From assembly GCF_002849855.1 (NCBI RefSeq), contig NZ_CP018617.1, positions 1,364,001 through 1,428,000 of the forward strand: a stretch of DNA of 64,000 nucleotides, written 5' to 3'. Below are positions 26,433 to 35,299 of this stretch, one piece after another. This DNA is from Vibrio azureus (GTDB taxonomy: Bacteria > Pseudomonadota > Gammaproteobacteria > Enterobacterales > Vibrionaceae). The notes below the pieces were generated by a model that was not told the DNA's origin, searched no databases, and was given only the letters and a program-made list of their open reading frames with translations. Within the stretch, counting starts at the first letter, position 1; each line of letters begins with the position of its first letter. A program made the translations under genes and the position numbers.

Positions 26433-27452
26433 TTATTCCACCGTAGGTTCTTCGTAAAGCATGAGCTGAATTTCTCCAGATTCATCCAACTCTCGAACCA
26501 TCTGCATAATATCGTGACGAGCTTTTTGCACATGACTGAGTGCTATCGCTCCTCTCAGTGACATATCATCTTCCAATGCTTTTACCATACGTTGAGGCAT
26601 CGATTGCTTGATGGCTTTTTGCAGCTCTTCATCTGCACCTTTCAAAGCAACAGCCCATAATGCGAGTGGAATCTGCTGGGTCAACGAATCCATCGTTTCT
26701 TCTCGCTGTCGACCGAGTACCATGAAATCGAACATATTCTCTTCAATTTCATGAACCATTTCTTCATCATGCAGTTTGAGCATTTCCATTAATGACGCTC
26801 GGTCTCCTTCGAAGCGGTTGATAATGTCTGCCGCTTGTTTGACACCTGATAACGGCGTGCTTTGTATCGCCGACACTTTCTCTATACAACGCTCGACTAA
26901 CTCATGCAGATCGATAGCGACTTGGTGATCAATATCTTGCAATTGAGCAATTCGATACAGGATTTCGTCATGATCACTCTCAGGCAAATACTTTAATACT
27001 GATGAAGCACTATCTGCAGGTAAATAAGCTAAAAAAATCGCTTGCATTTGAGGGTGCTCGTGCCTAATAAAACCCGCTAGCACATCTGTCTCAACCCATT
27101 GCAATCTTTGCATGTTATTACGAATTTCATCGCCATAAAGGCTATTTAGCAAGCCTTTTGCCAAGTCGTTACCCAGAGCTTTACGTAAAGTGTTTGAAAG
27201 GTATTCCTTGGAAGCCCCACGTATGCCACTATGTTCGCTAAAATCTTCAAAAAAGTGTTGAATAACCGTTCGAGCAGAATCACTTTTAATCCCATTCAAC
27301 TTGGCCATCGCACGAGTGACTCGCTGTGTTTCAGCCCGGCTAAAATGTTGTAACACCTGCGCGGCGGCTTCTTCCCCCATACCAAGAAGCACTAGGGCGG
27401 TTCTTTCTACATAACTAAATGTTTGTGCTGACATCGACGGTACTGTGTTCAT
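26433..27452 (-). CDS. fliG: Lateral flagellar motor switch protein FliG
   Basis: 339 residues with the three FliG armadillo-like domains. The N-terminal domain starts ERTALVLLGMGEEAAAQVLQHF (binds FliF). The middle domain contains RHEHPQMQAIFLAYLPAD, the EHPQ motif that contacts FliM. The C-terminal torque domain has ENMFDFMVLGRQREETMDSL and a charged helix ending LRGAIALSHVQKARHDIMQM, which faces the stator. The start overlaps the fliF end by 38 bases; an in-frame ATG at 27434 (residue 7) is an alternative. This is the lateral copy; the polar system's fliG is expected elsewhere. Confidence 0.95.
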   Translation of the reverse strand: MNTVPSMSAQTFSYVERTALVLLGMGEEAAAQVLQHFSRAETQRVTRAMAKLNGIKSDSARTVIQHFFEDFSEHSGIRGASKEYLSNTLRKALGNDLAKGLLNSLYGDEIRNNMQRLQWVETDVLAGFIRHEHPQMQAIFLAYLPADSASSVLKYLPESDHDEILYRIAQLQDIDHQVAIDLHELVERCIEKVSAIQSTPLSGVKQAADIINRFEGDRASLMEMLKLHDEEMVHEIEENMFDFMVLGRQREETMDSLTQQIPLALWAVALKGADEELQKAIKQSMPQRMVKALEDDMSLRGAIALSHVQKARHDIMQMVRELDESGEIQLMLYEEPTVE

Positions 27453-29187
27453 TGATGTTTACCCATTGTTTTAAAATTTCGGCTACTCGCTCTGGTTCCT
27501 CATTTGCTATAAGCTGCAAATGTTTCAATTGGATTTCTAATGGCGAATCTGATGGTGGAAGCATGTCACTCTTAATGTCTAATCCAGTAGAACTGCTGAT
27601 GCCTTTCTCAGACAAACGTCGGTTGAGATCTTCTTCATATTCCAATTCCTTACGTGTTTGAAGATCATTCATTTCAGGCTCAGGAGTTTGCTGAAGTTGT
27701 GCGAATTCCAGTTCTGTACTCTGATCTTGCTTGTCTGTGCTTCCTGTCAAATGTTTGATCAAAGGACGAAGTACAAACAAAATCATCGCTAAACCTAATA
27801 TCCCACCAATAAGATACCTTAACGGCTGCTGCACCATTGGATTTTGCCACCATGGTTGTACTGGTGGCGCCCCAATTTCAACGGGTGTAAATTGAAATGT
27901 CATCAAACTCAATCGGTCACCACGTTCTGAAGAAATACCTACCGCGTCATTAATAAGCGTGACGATCTGTGCCTTCTCTGCTTCTCCCCAAGCCACACCA
28001 TCTGGAGCAGATTGTGAATTCAGCAATACAGACACGCTGATTTTTTCAATTTTTCCTTGTTGATATTGCGTTCGGCGCACACTGCTGCCCACCGCATATT
28101 GGCGGTTAATTTCTGAACGTGAATTTGAGTTTTGGTTTTCTTTATTCTTAACAGGTTCTTCTCCGGTTACCGGTGGTTGATTACTCAGAGAGCCAGGAAC
28201 ACCCAATGCTATTTGATCGACCGAGTTATTTTGAATACTGTGCTCGTTGCGTACCACTGGCTCGTCATCGAGTATTTCTTGAGTCTCTTCTACCTGACTG
28301 AAGTTCATATCTGCAGCAACTTGAACACGAAAGTTACTCGGGCCAACAATAGGGGTCAGCATATCTGCAGCACGTTGTATGATCTGCTTTTCGACCGTTT
28401 TTTGGTAATCAAGATACTTCGCGTTGACCTTACCAACCTCTGCCGAAGCCACATCGGCACTCAGCAAGCGGCCGTATTGATCCACCACAGAGACAAATTC
28501 TGGTTTCATCCCAGTCACACTGCCTACCACCAAGTTAATGATCGCTTCCACTTGCTCAGATTTAAGATCTTCACTAGGAGTAAGTTCCAGCATCACCGAG
28601 GCTGAGGGCGCTTCTGCATTTTGTCGAACAAAGAGTGTTTGCTTTGGAATCGCAAGGTGAACTCGAGCATTCGTCACTGCATGCAAAGACATGATAGTAC
28701 GAACCAGTTCTCCCTCTAGACCATGACGATATCGCGCCGTTTCCATAAATTGGCTGGTACCCAGCGCACTGTCTTCTTTCAAAGATTCCAATCCTGTCGG
28801 CAACTGAGCTTTAACCCCCTTTGACGCCAGCAACATACGGATACGAGCCACTTGACCTTCAGGTACAAGCACTTGGCCATTTTGTTCCTGCATCCGATAG
28901 CTGATACTTTCATTTTCCAAGACCGAAATGATTTCTCCGATATCAAAGCGTTCTTGCTGGCTGTACAGTGGACGATAGCTCTGAGATGAACTCCAAAGTG
29001 CGACAACAATAATCGCCGCAATAACGGCTGCTAACACGGCCGAAAGAACCAAATTTCTTTGGCTGCTTGACCACCATTGTTTCAATTTATTGGTCGCTTC
29101 GTACATACTGCTAGATGTAGAAAGCGACGGGGCTGAATTGGCTTGAAGAACCGAGTTTCCAGCGACTTGAGTAGAGAGTTCTGACAT
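27415..29187 (-). CDS. fliF: Lateral flagellar MS-ring protein FliF
   Basis: 590 residues. Membrane helix 1 is near 45-65 (NLVLSAVLAAVIAAIIVVAL) and membrane helix 2 near 455-475 (YLIGGILGLAMILFVLRPL). The periplasmic ring-building motifs lie between them: ESISYRMQEQNGQVLVPEGQ, RVHLAIPKQTLFVR and ASVMLELTP. The C-terminal cytoplasmic tail (LKQWVNINE near the end) binds FliG, whose gene overlaps. It forms the base ring in the inner membrane around the export gate. Start ATG at 29187 lies three bases after the fliE stop, supporting one operon. Confidence 0.95.
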   Translation of the reverse strand: MSELSTQVAGNSVLQANSAPSLSTSSSMYEATNKLKQWWSSSQRNLVLSAVLAAVIAAIIVVALWSSSQSYRPLYSQQERFDIGEIISVLENESISYRMQEQNGQVLVPEGQVARIRMLLASKGVKAQLPTGLESLKEDSALGTSQFMETARYRHGLEGELVRTIMSLHAVTNARVHLAIPKQTLFVRQNAEAPSASVMLELTPSEDLKSEQVEAIINLVVGSVTGMKPEFVSVVDQYGRLLSADVASAEVGKVNAKYLDYQKTVEKQIIQRAADMLTPIVGPSNFRVQVAADMNFSQVEETQEILDDEPVVRNEHSIQNNSVDQIALGVPGSLSNQPPVTGEEPVKNKENQNSNSRSEINRQYAVGSSVRRTQYQQGKIEKISVSVLLNSQSAPDGVAWGEAEKAQIVTLINDAVGISSERGDRLSLMTFQFTPVEIGAPPVQPWWQNPMVQQPLRYLIGGILGLAMILFVLRPLIKHLTGSTDKQDQSTELEFAQLQQTPEPEMNDLQTRKELEYEEDLNRRLSEKGISSSTGLDIKSDMLPPSDSPLEIQLKHLQLIANEEPERVAEILKQWVNINEHSTVDVSTNI

Positions 29188-29190
29188 AAA

Positions 29191-29562
29191 TTACACCGGC
29201 ATTTTTCTAATATCTTCAAGTGACGAGATGACTTTTTTGCTCACTTGCATCATAGCCGTTAAGGAGAGATTCGCTTTTTGGCTTGCAATCATTGCACCCA
29301 CGAGATCATCACTTTTTCCCGTTTCAACCGCGGTCATTTTTTCACTCGCTGAGACTTGATGGCTATCCACCTTGTTTATGACACTGATCATCGCTTGCGA
29401 AAAAGAGAGCGCTGGAAAAGAAGAGAAGCGGTCTGTGTGTATTCTATCGATCGGATTTGCGCTCACGGCAAATTCGGATGTTGGTAAATGCGAACGCATT
29501 ACTTCCATTTTATTCAGCATCATTTGCTCTGCTGACAATAAATGAGTTGATTGACTTGCCAT
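29191..29562 (-). CDS. fliE: Lateral flagellar hook-basal body protein FliE
   Basis: About 123 residues from ATG 29562, chosen by a strong AGGAGA six bases upstream; the longer frame to 29622 overlaps lafK and lacks a site. The C-terminal half has the FliE pattern: FSQAMISVINKVDSHQVSAS, DLVGAMIASQKANLSLTAMMQV, and a terminal helix VISSLEDIRKMPV. FliE joins the MS ring to the proximal rod and is exported by the same machine. It begins the fliEFGHI series 13 bp after lafK. Confidence 0.92.
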   Translation of the reverse strand: MASQSTHLLSAEQMMLNKMEVMRSHLPTSEFAVSANPIDRIHTDRFSSFPALSFSQAMISVINKVDSHQVSASEKMTAVETGKSDDLVGAMIASQKANLSLTAMMQVSKKVISSLEDIRKMPV

Positions 29563-29575
29563 CGATTTTCTCCTT

Positions 29576-30931
29576 TTAAGCTGCCGAACCCACTGCCGAC
29601 TGTAAATCAATTCCATGTTCACGCATTGCTGCGAGTTTATAGCGCAGCGCTCGAGTAGAGACGCCTAGCGCGCTTGCTGTTTTGGTGCGGTTTCCGCCAA
29701 ACTGCCTGAGTTTTTCAAGCACAAACTGGAACTCTGCTTGTTTTTTCGCTTCCACATGCCCAAAACTTGGCATCACTTCCGGTATGTTTGATGATTGTGG
29801 TAAGTCCATTGGCAACATCAAATCATGAGCAGTGATGTAGTCGCCATGCCTCATTACGAGAGCTCGTTGAATCACATTTTCTAGTTCACGAATATTGCCC
29901 GGCCAGTGATAGTGGTTGAGTGCCATAATTGCGTCTTGTGATAAGTAGCAGTGGCTGGTTTCTTTGTACTTGCGAATGAAAAATTCGCTGAGAGGAATAA
30001 TATCTTCATGACGTTCACGCAATGCAGGCCAGTGAAGCGGCAAAACATCCAGTCGATAATAGAGATCTTCACGAAATTGACCTTTCTTTACCTCTTCCCT
30101 TAAGTCTTTATTGGTTGCAGCAATCACACGTATATCCAGCTGCACCGATTTATGACTGCCAACTCGTTCAACCTCTTTTTCTTGTAAAACACGCAGCAAT
30201 TTCGCCTGAACCGCAGGGGACATTTCACCAATCTCATCCAGTAAAATGGTGCCTCCGTTCGCTTCCTCAAATTTCCCACTCTGTGAGTGTAAAGCCCCAG
30301 TAAAAGCGCCCTTGACATGACCAAATAACACTGCTTCAAGCATCGACTCAGGAATGGCTGCACAATTGACCGCGATAAATGGTCCCGTATGGCGAGGGGA
30401 TTGTTGGTGCACATAACGAGCCAATACTTCTTTCCCTGTCCCTGACTCTCCCGTAATTAAAACACTGGCACTGGTACAAGCCGCTCGATGCGCCAGCTGC
30501 AAAACTTGCTTGCTGCGCCAAGAACAAGCAATCAGATTTTCAATCGGCTTTTCGAGTGCTTCCACACGCTCAAGAAGGGTGAGTAATTGCTTGATTTCAT
30601 AGGGTCGAAGTAGATAATCCGTCGCACCAGATTGCATGGTGTCAGCCGCAAGTAACCCTTGGTCCTTGTCCACAATCGCAATCACAGCAGCGGACTTATT
30701 TTGTTTTTGGTGGCATGCTACAAAGTCACGTATATCCATATCAGACAGGTGAGAACTGACTAAAGTGATGCTCGCTCTATTTTTATCTCGAACATTTATT
30801 CCTGTCTGTAGTAATGCTCTGCGTCCGGAACGGTAGTGGATGACGTTATAACCGGCCTCGACTAAGCATTCCTGTATTGACCGCGCTGAGCATTCATCTG
30901 GCTCCACCAACAGGATATCCATTTTCATCAT
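29576..30931 (-). CDS. lafK: LafK, sigma-54-dependent activator of lateral flagellar genes
   Basis: 451 residues. Residues 1-130 form a receiver-like domain whose phospho-acceptor position looks lost (SITLVSSHLSDMD where an Asp is usual), so it is probably not phosphorylated. The AAA+ domain has Walker A GESGTGKEV, the sigma-54 contact GAFTGA and Walker B TILLDEIGEM, plus DLYYRLDVLPLHWPALRERH. The C-terminal Fis-type helix-turn-helix is NRTKTASALGVSTRALRYKL. In V. parahaemolyticus LafK switches on the early lateral flagellar operons with RpoN; its position here beside fliE is the same. Start with ATAAGG upstream. Confidence 0.95.
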   Translation of the reverse strand: MMKMDILLVEPDECSARSIQECLVEAGYNVIHYRSGRRALLQTGINVRDKNRASITLVSSHLSDMDIRDFVACHQKQNKSAAVIAIVDKDQGLLAADTMQSGATDYLLRPYEIKQLLTLLERVEALEKPIENLIACSWRSKQVLQLAHRAACTSASVLITGESGTGKEVLARYVHQQSPRHTGPFIAVNCAAIPESMLEAVLFGHVKGAFTGALHSQSGKFEEANGGTILLDEIGEMSPAVQAKLLRVLQEKEVERVGSHKSVQLDIRVIAATNKDLREEVKKGQFREDLYYRLDVLPLHWPALRERHEDIIPLSEFFIRKYKETSHCYLSQDAIMALNHYHWPGNIRELENVIQRALVMRHGDYITAHDLMLPMDLPQSSNIPEVMPSFGHVEAKKQAEFQFVLEKLRQFGGNRTKTASALGVSTRALRYKLAAMREHGIDLQSAVGSAA

Positions 30932-30998
30932 TATCGAGCCTTATCCTTTTCTGGTTGTATTCATTGTTTTTTCTGAATGGTTACAGGGAAATTTTTAA

Positions 30999-31922
30999 CT
31001 ATTTATTGGGAACCGTTTGTTCGTCATCACGCACTAAACGTAATGTCACCCGCCGATTCTTCGCTTTACCTGACTTTGTATGATTGCTGGCTGTTGGGTA
31101 GCGTGCACCATGAGCTCTTACCTCAATCATCTCACGAGCGATGCCTTGTAAAACTAATTGATCCGCCACTTGCTGTGCTCGGCTGCGTGAGAGCGTCAAA
31201 TTAGATAATGCATCACCAGTATTATCGGTATGGCCATCTATGAGGATCTTGATCACTCGTTTATCCTTCGTTATATAGTTATACACATCACGCAGTTGAG
31301 CTTTATGTCTATTACTAAGGTGCTTTTGACCGATATGAAAACGTAAATTGACATCTCTTGCTTGCGAGAATGACAGTTTGGGTAACTGTCCACGGCACCT
31401 TTTAAAATCTGCCAATGCGCTCTGAATGCCAATCACTGGCAAAGTCACTCGCAAGCTTCTTGATAACAACTCATCATCATAGAGAGATATCGACACCCAA
31501 CGTCCATTTGCCATATTCTCTAGTAAGTCCTCAACACCATCATTAAGTGAAAATTGATTCGTCGCTTTAGACACAGTAACGGAAGAATGCTCGGAACTTA
31601 TTTGCTTTTTCTTCCACGGCGGAAGTTGACTCGATAAAACAACACCACGCCAGTTATTTCCAGAGTCTTTAAAATTTAAAACCAAGCTGACTTTTTTATT
31701 AGGTTCCGCATGGAAATAAAACTTCCCATGTACGTTATCAGAATGAATAAGCCTGCATTTAAACGAATCACCTTTATAATTCCATTTAGATAGATCCATT
31801 GAAGCAATAACGTCTTCAAAAGCAAAGCTCGTTTTAAAAGGAACAAAAGAAATAATAATAAGCGAGAAGGAAAATCGTATAAATTTCACCCCACCAAAAA
31901 ATCTAACAAATGACTCAAACAT
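30999..31922 (-). CDS. motY: MotY-like stator-associated protein of the lateral system
   Basis: About 307 residues from ATG 31922, which gives a standard signal peptide ending KTSFAFED; the frame is open to 32012 with extra hydrophobic sequence. The N-terminal domain is MotY-specific (GDSFKCRLIHSDNVHGKFYF). The C-terminal OmpA-like peptidoglycan-binding domain has the motif LIDGHTDNTGDALSNLTLSR and SRAQQVADQLVLQGI. MotY forms the T ring with which stators associate. In V. parahaemolyticus a motY gene likewise accompanies lafK. It diverges from fliM with about 350 AT-rich bases between, and precedes lafK by 67 bp. Confidence 0.88.
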   Translation of the reverse strand: MFESFVRFFGGVKFIRFSFSLIIISFVPFKTSFAFEDVIASMDLSKWNYKGDSFKCRLIHSDNVHGKFYFHAEPNKKVSLVLNFKDSGNNWRGVVLSSQLPPWKKKQISSEHSSVTVSKATNQFSLNDGVEDLLENMANGRWVSISLYDDELLSRSLRVTLPVIGIQSALADFKRCRGQLPKLSFSQARDVNLRFHIGQKHLSNRHKAQLRDVYNYITKDKRVIKILIDGHTDNTGDALSNLTLSRSRAQQVADQLVLQGIAREMIEVRAHGARYPTASNHTKSGKAKNRRVTLRLVRDDEQTVPNK

Positions 31923-32269
31923 GTTTAAATAATATCTCAATTCTAGAACCTTGGAAAAGGAATCAAACAAAAAATCAATTACGAAAATCAAAAAACCAAT
32001 TAAAACAAACATTTAAATAAAAATTATCACTAAGGAAAAATAAAACCTTATTAATTCCTTATATATTATAATGTTAAATATCTTATTTATTGTATAAAAC
32101 CAAATTAACTCTTTTTAATTTTTATTAAAAGTACCCTTTTATCAATTAAAGCCAACATGTGAACTAAAGTCACAAACTTTTAATTTACCCCTAATATAGA
32201 TTAAATTATCAAGTGTAAAGTGACTGCTATTAAGTTAAAAAAGAAAATATTGTCAAGGAACGGTAAATA
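31923..32269. promoter_or_regulatory. Divergent promoter region motY/fliM
   Basis: Very AT-rich (runs of A/T, tracts such as TTTTTAATTTTTATTAAAAG), a likely target for H-NS-type silencing. It must hold the early lateral promoters in both directions. I could not find a convincing sigma-54 GG-N10-GC site by eye. A ribosome site AAGGA precedes fliM. Confidence 0.5.
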
Positions 32270-33088
32270 ATGATGAGAGGCGAAGTGAAACCACCAATTA
32301 GCGAGGTTAAAACTCTAGATGTAGAGTTATTAGGCAAACCTATTCATATTATTCGTGATAAATTAGAAAAAATGATATTAGACTCTTGCTCTACTCTAAC
32401 TAATGAACTGCAACGTTGGGTTCAAAAAAACAGTTTAGACGTAGAGCTAAATTCAGTCTCTATCCAAAAATTACATCATGATGCAGTAAATAAAGAACAC
32501 TTTTCCACCTTTGCACATCAACTAGGTGGGTTGGTCAATGTTTACTTTGAACCAAACACGTTACTTAGGCTGGCTGATTGTTTTTATGACAATACTAATG
32601 AACGCCCATCTTCGCATGTCACCACCAGTGACGTACGAATCCAAGAGCGTATTGGGCGTCTGGTGCTTAGTTTTCTGGCACCACAAGAGATGTGGCAGAG
32701 CGGATTATATGAAAGTGCTCAAGAAATCGGGATAGAGATAACGCTCGTCATCCGTATTGATAACAACAAGGGGCTGTTTAAAGTGACATTAAGCAATGCT
32801 CTAATCCAAACGCTACTCAAACAATTAAGCCTATCTACAGAGCATGATCTATCAGAGCCTTTCTGCCACGCACTGCAAGGGACGCCAATACGGCTCAATG
32901 TCACGTTAGCTAAAAAGCAAATGATATTAAGTGATGTGATAAACCTAAAACCAGATGACATCATCCCTATCGAGCTTTTCAACTCGGCCCCCGTTCACAT
33001 AGGTCATCATTCACTTTTTACCGGTCATGTTGCGGACCAAAATGGTCAACTTGTATTAATTCTCAATCCAGATAAGGAATCACAGTAA
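32270..33088 (+). CDS. fliM: Lateral flagellar motor switch protein FliM
   Basis: 272 residues, shorter than the usual 320-350. The middle domain is diverged (IQERIGRLVLSFLAPQEMWQ). The C-terminal SpoA domain follows (GTPIRLNVTLAKKQMILSDV, then LKPDDIIPIE and HSLFTGHVADQNGQLVL). The conserved N-terminal CheY-binding segment (EIDALL-type) is not present; the protein begins MMRGEVKPPISEVKTLDVEL. Identification rests on the SpoA domain and on position directly before fliN. It forms the C-ring with FliG and FliN. ATG at 32270 has AAGGA eleven bases upstream; M2 is an alternative start. Confidence 0.85.
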   Translation: MMRGEVKPPISEVKTLDVELLGKPIHIIRDKLEKMILDSCSTLTNELQRWVQKNSLDVELNSVSIQKLHHDAVNKEHFSTFAHQLGGLVNVYFEPNTLLRLADCFYDNTNERPSSHVTTSDVRIQERIGRLVLSFLAPQEMWQSGLYESAQEIGIEITLVIRIDNNKGLFKVTLSNALIQTLLKQLSLSTEHDLSEPFCHALQGTPIRLNVTLAKKQMILSDVINLKPDDIIPIELFNSAPVHIGHHSLFTGHVADQNGQLVLILNPDKESQ

Positions 33089-33456
33089 TGAACGACTCAA
33101 CGAATACAACTTTTGATGCCCAAGAACTCAACTTTGATGACTTCCAGTTGAATGACTTAGAGGGTGAATCATTACCTAATGAACCAAAGAAGGTCGTTCA
33201 AAGGGATATATCGTTTTTTAAGCAAATACCTGTCACCGTCACGTTAGAAGTCGCCAGTAAAGAGATCTCACTCGGAGAGCTGATGCAAGCAGGCGAAGGA
33301 AGTGTTATTGAATTGGATAAGCTCAATGGTGAGCCTTTAGATGTGAAAGTCAACGGCTCTTTGATGGGGCAAGCGGAAGTCGTTGTCGTCAATGACAAGT
33401 ATGGTCTCAGACTGGTGGAGGTTTATGATTCTGCACTAGATAGTGTCGGTCATTAA
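33088..33456 (+). CDS. fliN: Lateral flagellar motor switch protein FliN
   Basis: 122 residues. The N-terminal 50 residues are acidic and variable, followed by a SpoA domain: [60 protein letters not shown]. FliN completes the C-ring below FliM and docks FliH/FliI. The start codon overlaps the last base of the fliM stop codon (TAATG), showing translational coupling. The fliP gene starts six bases after its stop. Confidence 0.95.
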   Translation: MNDSTNTTFDAQELNFDDFQLNDLEGESLPNEPKKVVQRDISFFKQIPVTVTLEVASKEISLGELMQAGEGSVIELDKLNGEPLDVKVNGSLMGQAEVVVVNDKYGLRLVEVYDSALDSVGH

Positions 33457-33461
33457 GATCG

Positions 33462-34241
33462 ATGGTGGGCGATGTCATGCAACAATCAAACATTAAGCAG
33501 CGACCGATACATCGGATGATCATTCTATTCGTCTGTATGTTACTTTCTTTTCCCAGTCTCGCTGTCGACAATGGTCTTAATATTTTGACCGTTTATGACG
33601 GTGATACGCAGCAAGAGTATAGTGTCAAACTGCAAATTCTCTTACTGATGACCGCACTCAGTTTTTTGCCTGCTTTTATTTTAATGGCAACAAGCTTCAC
33701 CAGGATCATCATTGTTCTTGCTATTTTGCGTCAAGCTTTAGGTTTACAACAAAGCCCACCTAATCGAGTCCTCGTCGGTATTGCTATGACTCTAACGTTA
33801 CTGATCATGCGTCCGGTTTGGACAGACATCTATGAACATGCGTTTGTTCCGTACGACCAAGGTGATATTACCCTAGTGCAGGCATTTTCTATCGCTGAAA
33901 AACCCGTCAGAAATTTCATGCTAGCCCAAACTCACCAAAGTGCCCTTGAACAAATGCTGAATATTGCCAATGAACCCAAGGATCAAAAAGTCGAGGATAT
34001 TTCTTTTGCCATTATCCTCCCAGCGTTCGTTATTAGTGAATTAAAAACCGCGTTTCAGATCGGGTTCATGTTGTTTATTCCATTTCTTATCATTGATTTA
34101 GTTGTCGCGAGCGTTTTAATGGCCATGGGAATGATGATGCTATCGCCCTTAATCATTTCTCTCCCCTTTAAACTGATGATCTTCGTCCTTGTCGATGGAT
34201 GGACAATGACAGTCGGCACACTGTCAGCCAGTTTTGGATAA
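33462..34241 (+). CDS. fliP: Lateral flagellar export gate protein FliP
   Basis: 259 residues with a cleavable signal sequence ([15 protein letters not shown]), as in other FliP proteins, and about four membrane helices. Signatures: [42 protein letters not shown] and [22 protein letters not shown]. FliP forms the core pentamer of the export gate with FliQ and FliR. The first in-frame start may be the ATG at 33462 or one five codons later (33477). It is 12 bp before fliQ in a tightly packed gate operon. Confidence 0.95.
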   Translation: MVGDVMQQSNIKQRPIHRMIILFVCMLLSFPSLAVDNGLNILTVYDGDTQQEYSVKLQILLLMTALSFLPAFILMATSFTRIIIVLAILRQALGLQQSPPNRVLVGIAMTLTLLIMRPVWTDIYEHAFVPYDQGDITLVQAFSIAEKPVRNFMLAQTHQSALEQMLNIANEPKDQKVEDISFAIILPAFVISELKTAFQIGFMLFIPFLIIDLVVASVLMAMGMMMLSPLIISLPFKLMIFVLVDGWTMTVGTLSASFG

Positions 34242-34253
34242 TAGGAAAGCACC

Positions 34254-34523
34254 ATGACACCTGAATTAACCGTTACCCTATTTTCTGATGCCGTCTGGTT
34301 AATCATCGTTATCGTTGCTGTGTTAGTTGTTCCCGGTTTGATCGTCGGTTTAGGAATTGCCATTTTTCAGGCAGCGACTCAAATTAATGAGCAAACCTTG
34401 AGCTTTCTTCCCCGGCTATTTGTCACTCTTCTTATGGTTATTTTTGCTGGCCATTGGATGCTCAGAAAAATCATTGACCTATTTAACTTCTTGTTTCATA
34501 ACATTCCGGGGATGATAGGTTAA
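34254..34523 (+). CDS. fliQ: Lateral flagellar export gate protein FliQ
   Basis: 89 residues with two membrane helices, the family length. The pattern LIVGLGIAIFQAATQINEQT followed by LSFLPRL is the FliQ signature joining the two helices. It packs round the FliP/FliR core of the export gate. AGGAAAG precedes the ATG, and the stop codon overlaps the fliR start by one base (TAATG). Confidence 0.96.
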   Translation: MTPELTVTLFSDAVWLIIVIVAVLVVPGLIVGLGIAIFQAATQINEQTLSFLPRLFVTLLMVIFAGHWMLRKIIDLFNFLFHNIPGMIG

Positions 34524-35299
34524 TGGCAATAACATTTGAAGAGCTGTCAGTAATACTCGGCCAACTTTGGTGGCCATTCTTTCGTGTGTTTGCGGTATTA
34601 GTCTCGCTCCCCTTTTACGGCGATGCACTTATTCCTATCTGGGTTCGCAGCTTACTTGCACTCTCACTGGTTGTGATTACTGCTCCTCTAATGCCAACAA
34701 TGCCAGCATTGGAACTCTTCTCTGTGAGCGCGATTCTTCTTGCAGTGGAACAGGTAGTCTGGGGAATGCTGTTTGGCCTGATCCTACATATGTTATTCAA
34801 TGTATTTACTATGCTAGGTCAAATTGTATCTCTTCAGATGGGGTTAGGTATGGCAATGATGAATGATCCGATTAATGGCCTTTCTGTTGCCATTCTCGGA
34901 CGGCTTTTCTTGTTATTCTCAACCCTTCTTTTCCTAGCGTTGGAAGGGCATTTATTAATTATTGACCTCGTCATCCAAAGTTTCGTGATCTGGCCTGTCG
35001 GCTCTGGTATCTCAGCACTCTCATTACAGGTGATCATTAACGTATTCGGCTGGATGTTAATGGCCTCTTTGGCCTTAGCCCTTCCCGCCATCGTCTCGAT
35101 GCTATTGGCCAATATTAGTTTTGGTGTCATGAACCGCGCCGCACCTTCCTTAAACGTTTACGCACTTGGCTTCCCAATGACAATGTTACTTGGTCTATTC
35201 AGTGTCCTACTTTCTGTTTCCGGTGTGCCAAGCCGATACACCACGCTGGTGCATGAGATGTTTCAGTACCTTAACCACTTTATTCAGGGGGGAGCATGA
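34523..35299 (+). CDS. fliR: Lateral flagellar export gate protein FliR
   Basis: 258 residues with about six membrane helices. FliR features are seen in RVFAVLVSLPFYGDALIPIW near the N-terminus, LQMGLGMAMMNDP in the middle and LPAIVSMLLANISFGVMNRAAPSLNVYALGFP toward the end (split across positions 190-230). It caps the FliP5Q4R1 gate. The start overlaps the fliQ stop, and the stop overlaps the flhB start by four bases (ATGA), consistent with coupled translation. Confidence 0.95.
   Translation: MAITFEELSVILGQLWWPFFRVFAVLVSLPFYGDALIPIWVRSLLALSLVVITAPLMPTMPALELFSVSAILLAVEQVVWGMLFGLILHMLFNVFTMLGQIVSLQMGLGMAMMNDPINGLSVAILGRLFLLFSTLLFLALEGHLLIIDLVIQSFVIWPVGSGISALSLQVIINVFGWMLMASLALALPAIVSMLLANISFGVMNRAAPSLNVYALGFPMTMLLGLFSVLLSVSGVPSRYTTLVHEMFQYLNHFIQGGA

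Noticed and set aside
28132..28605. 157-residue plus-strand frame inside fliF
   Set aside because: Antisense shadow of fliF; no start signals and improbable composition.
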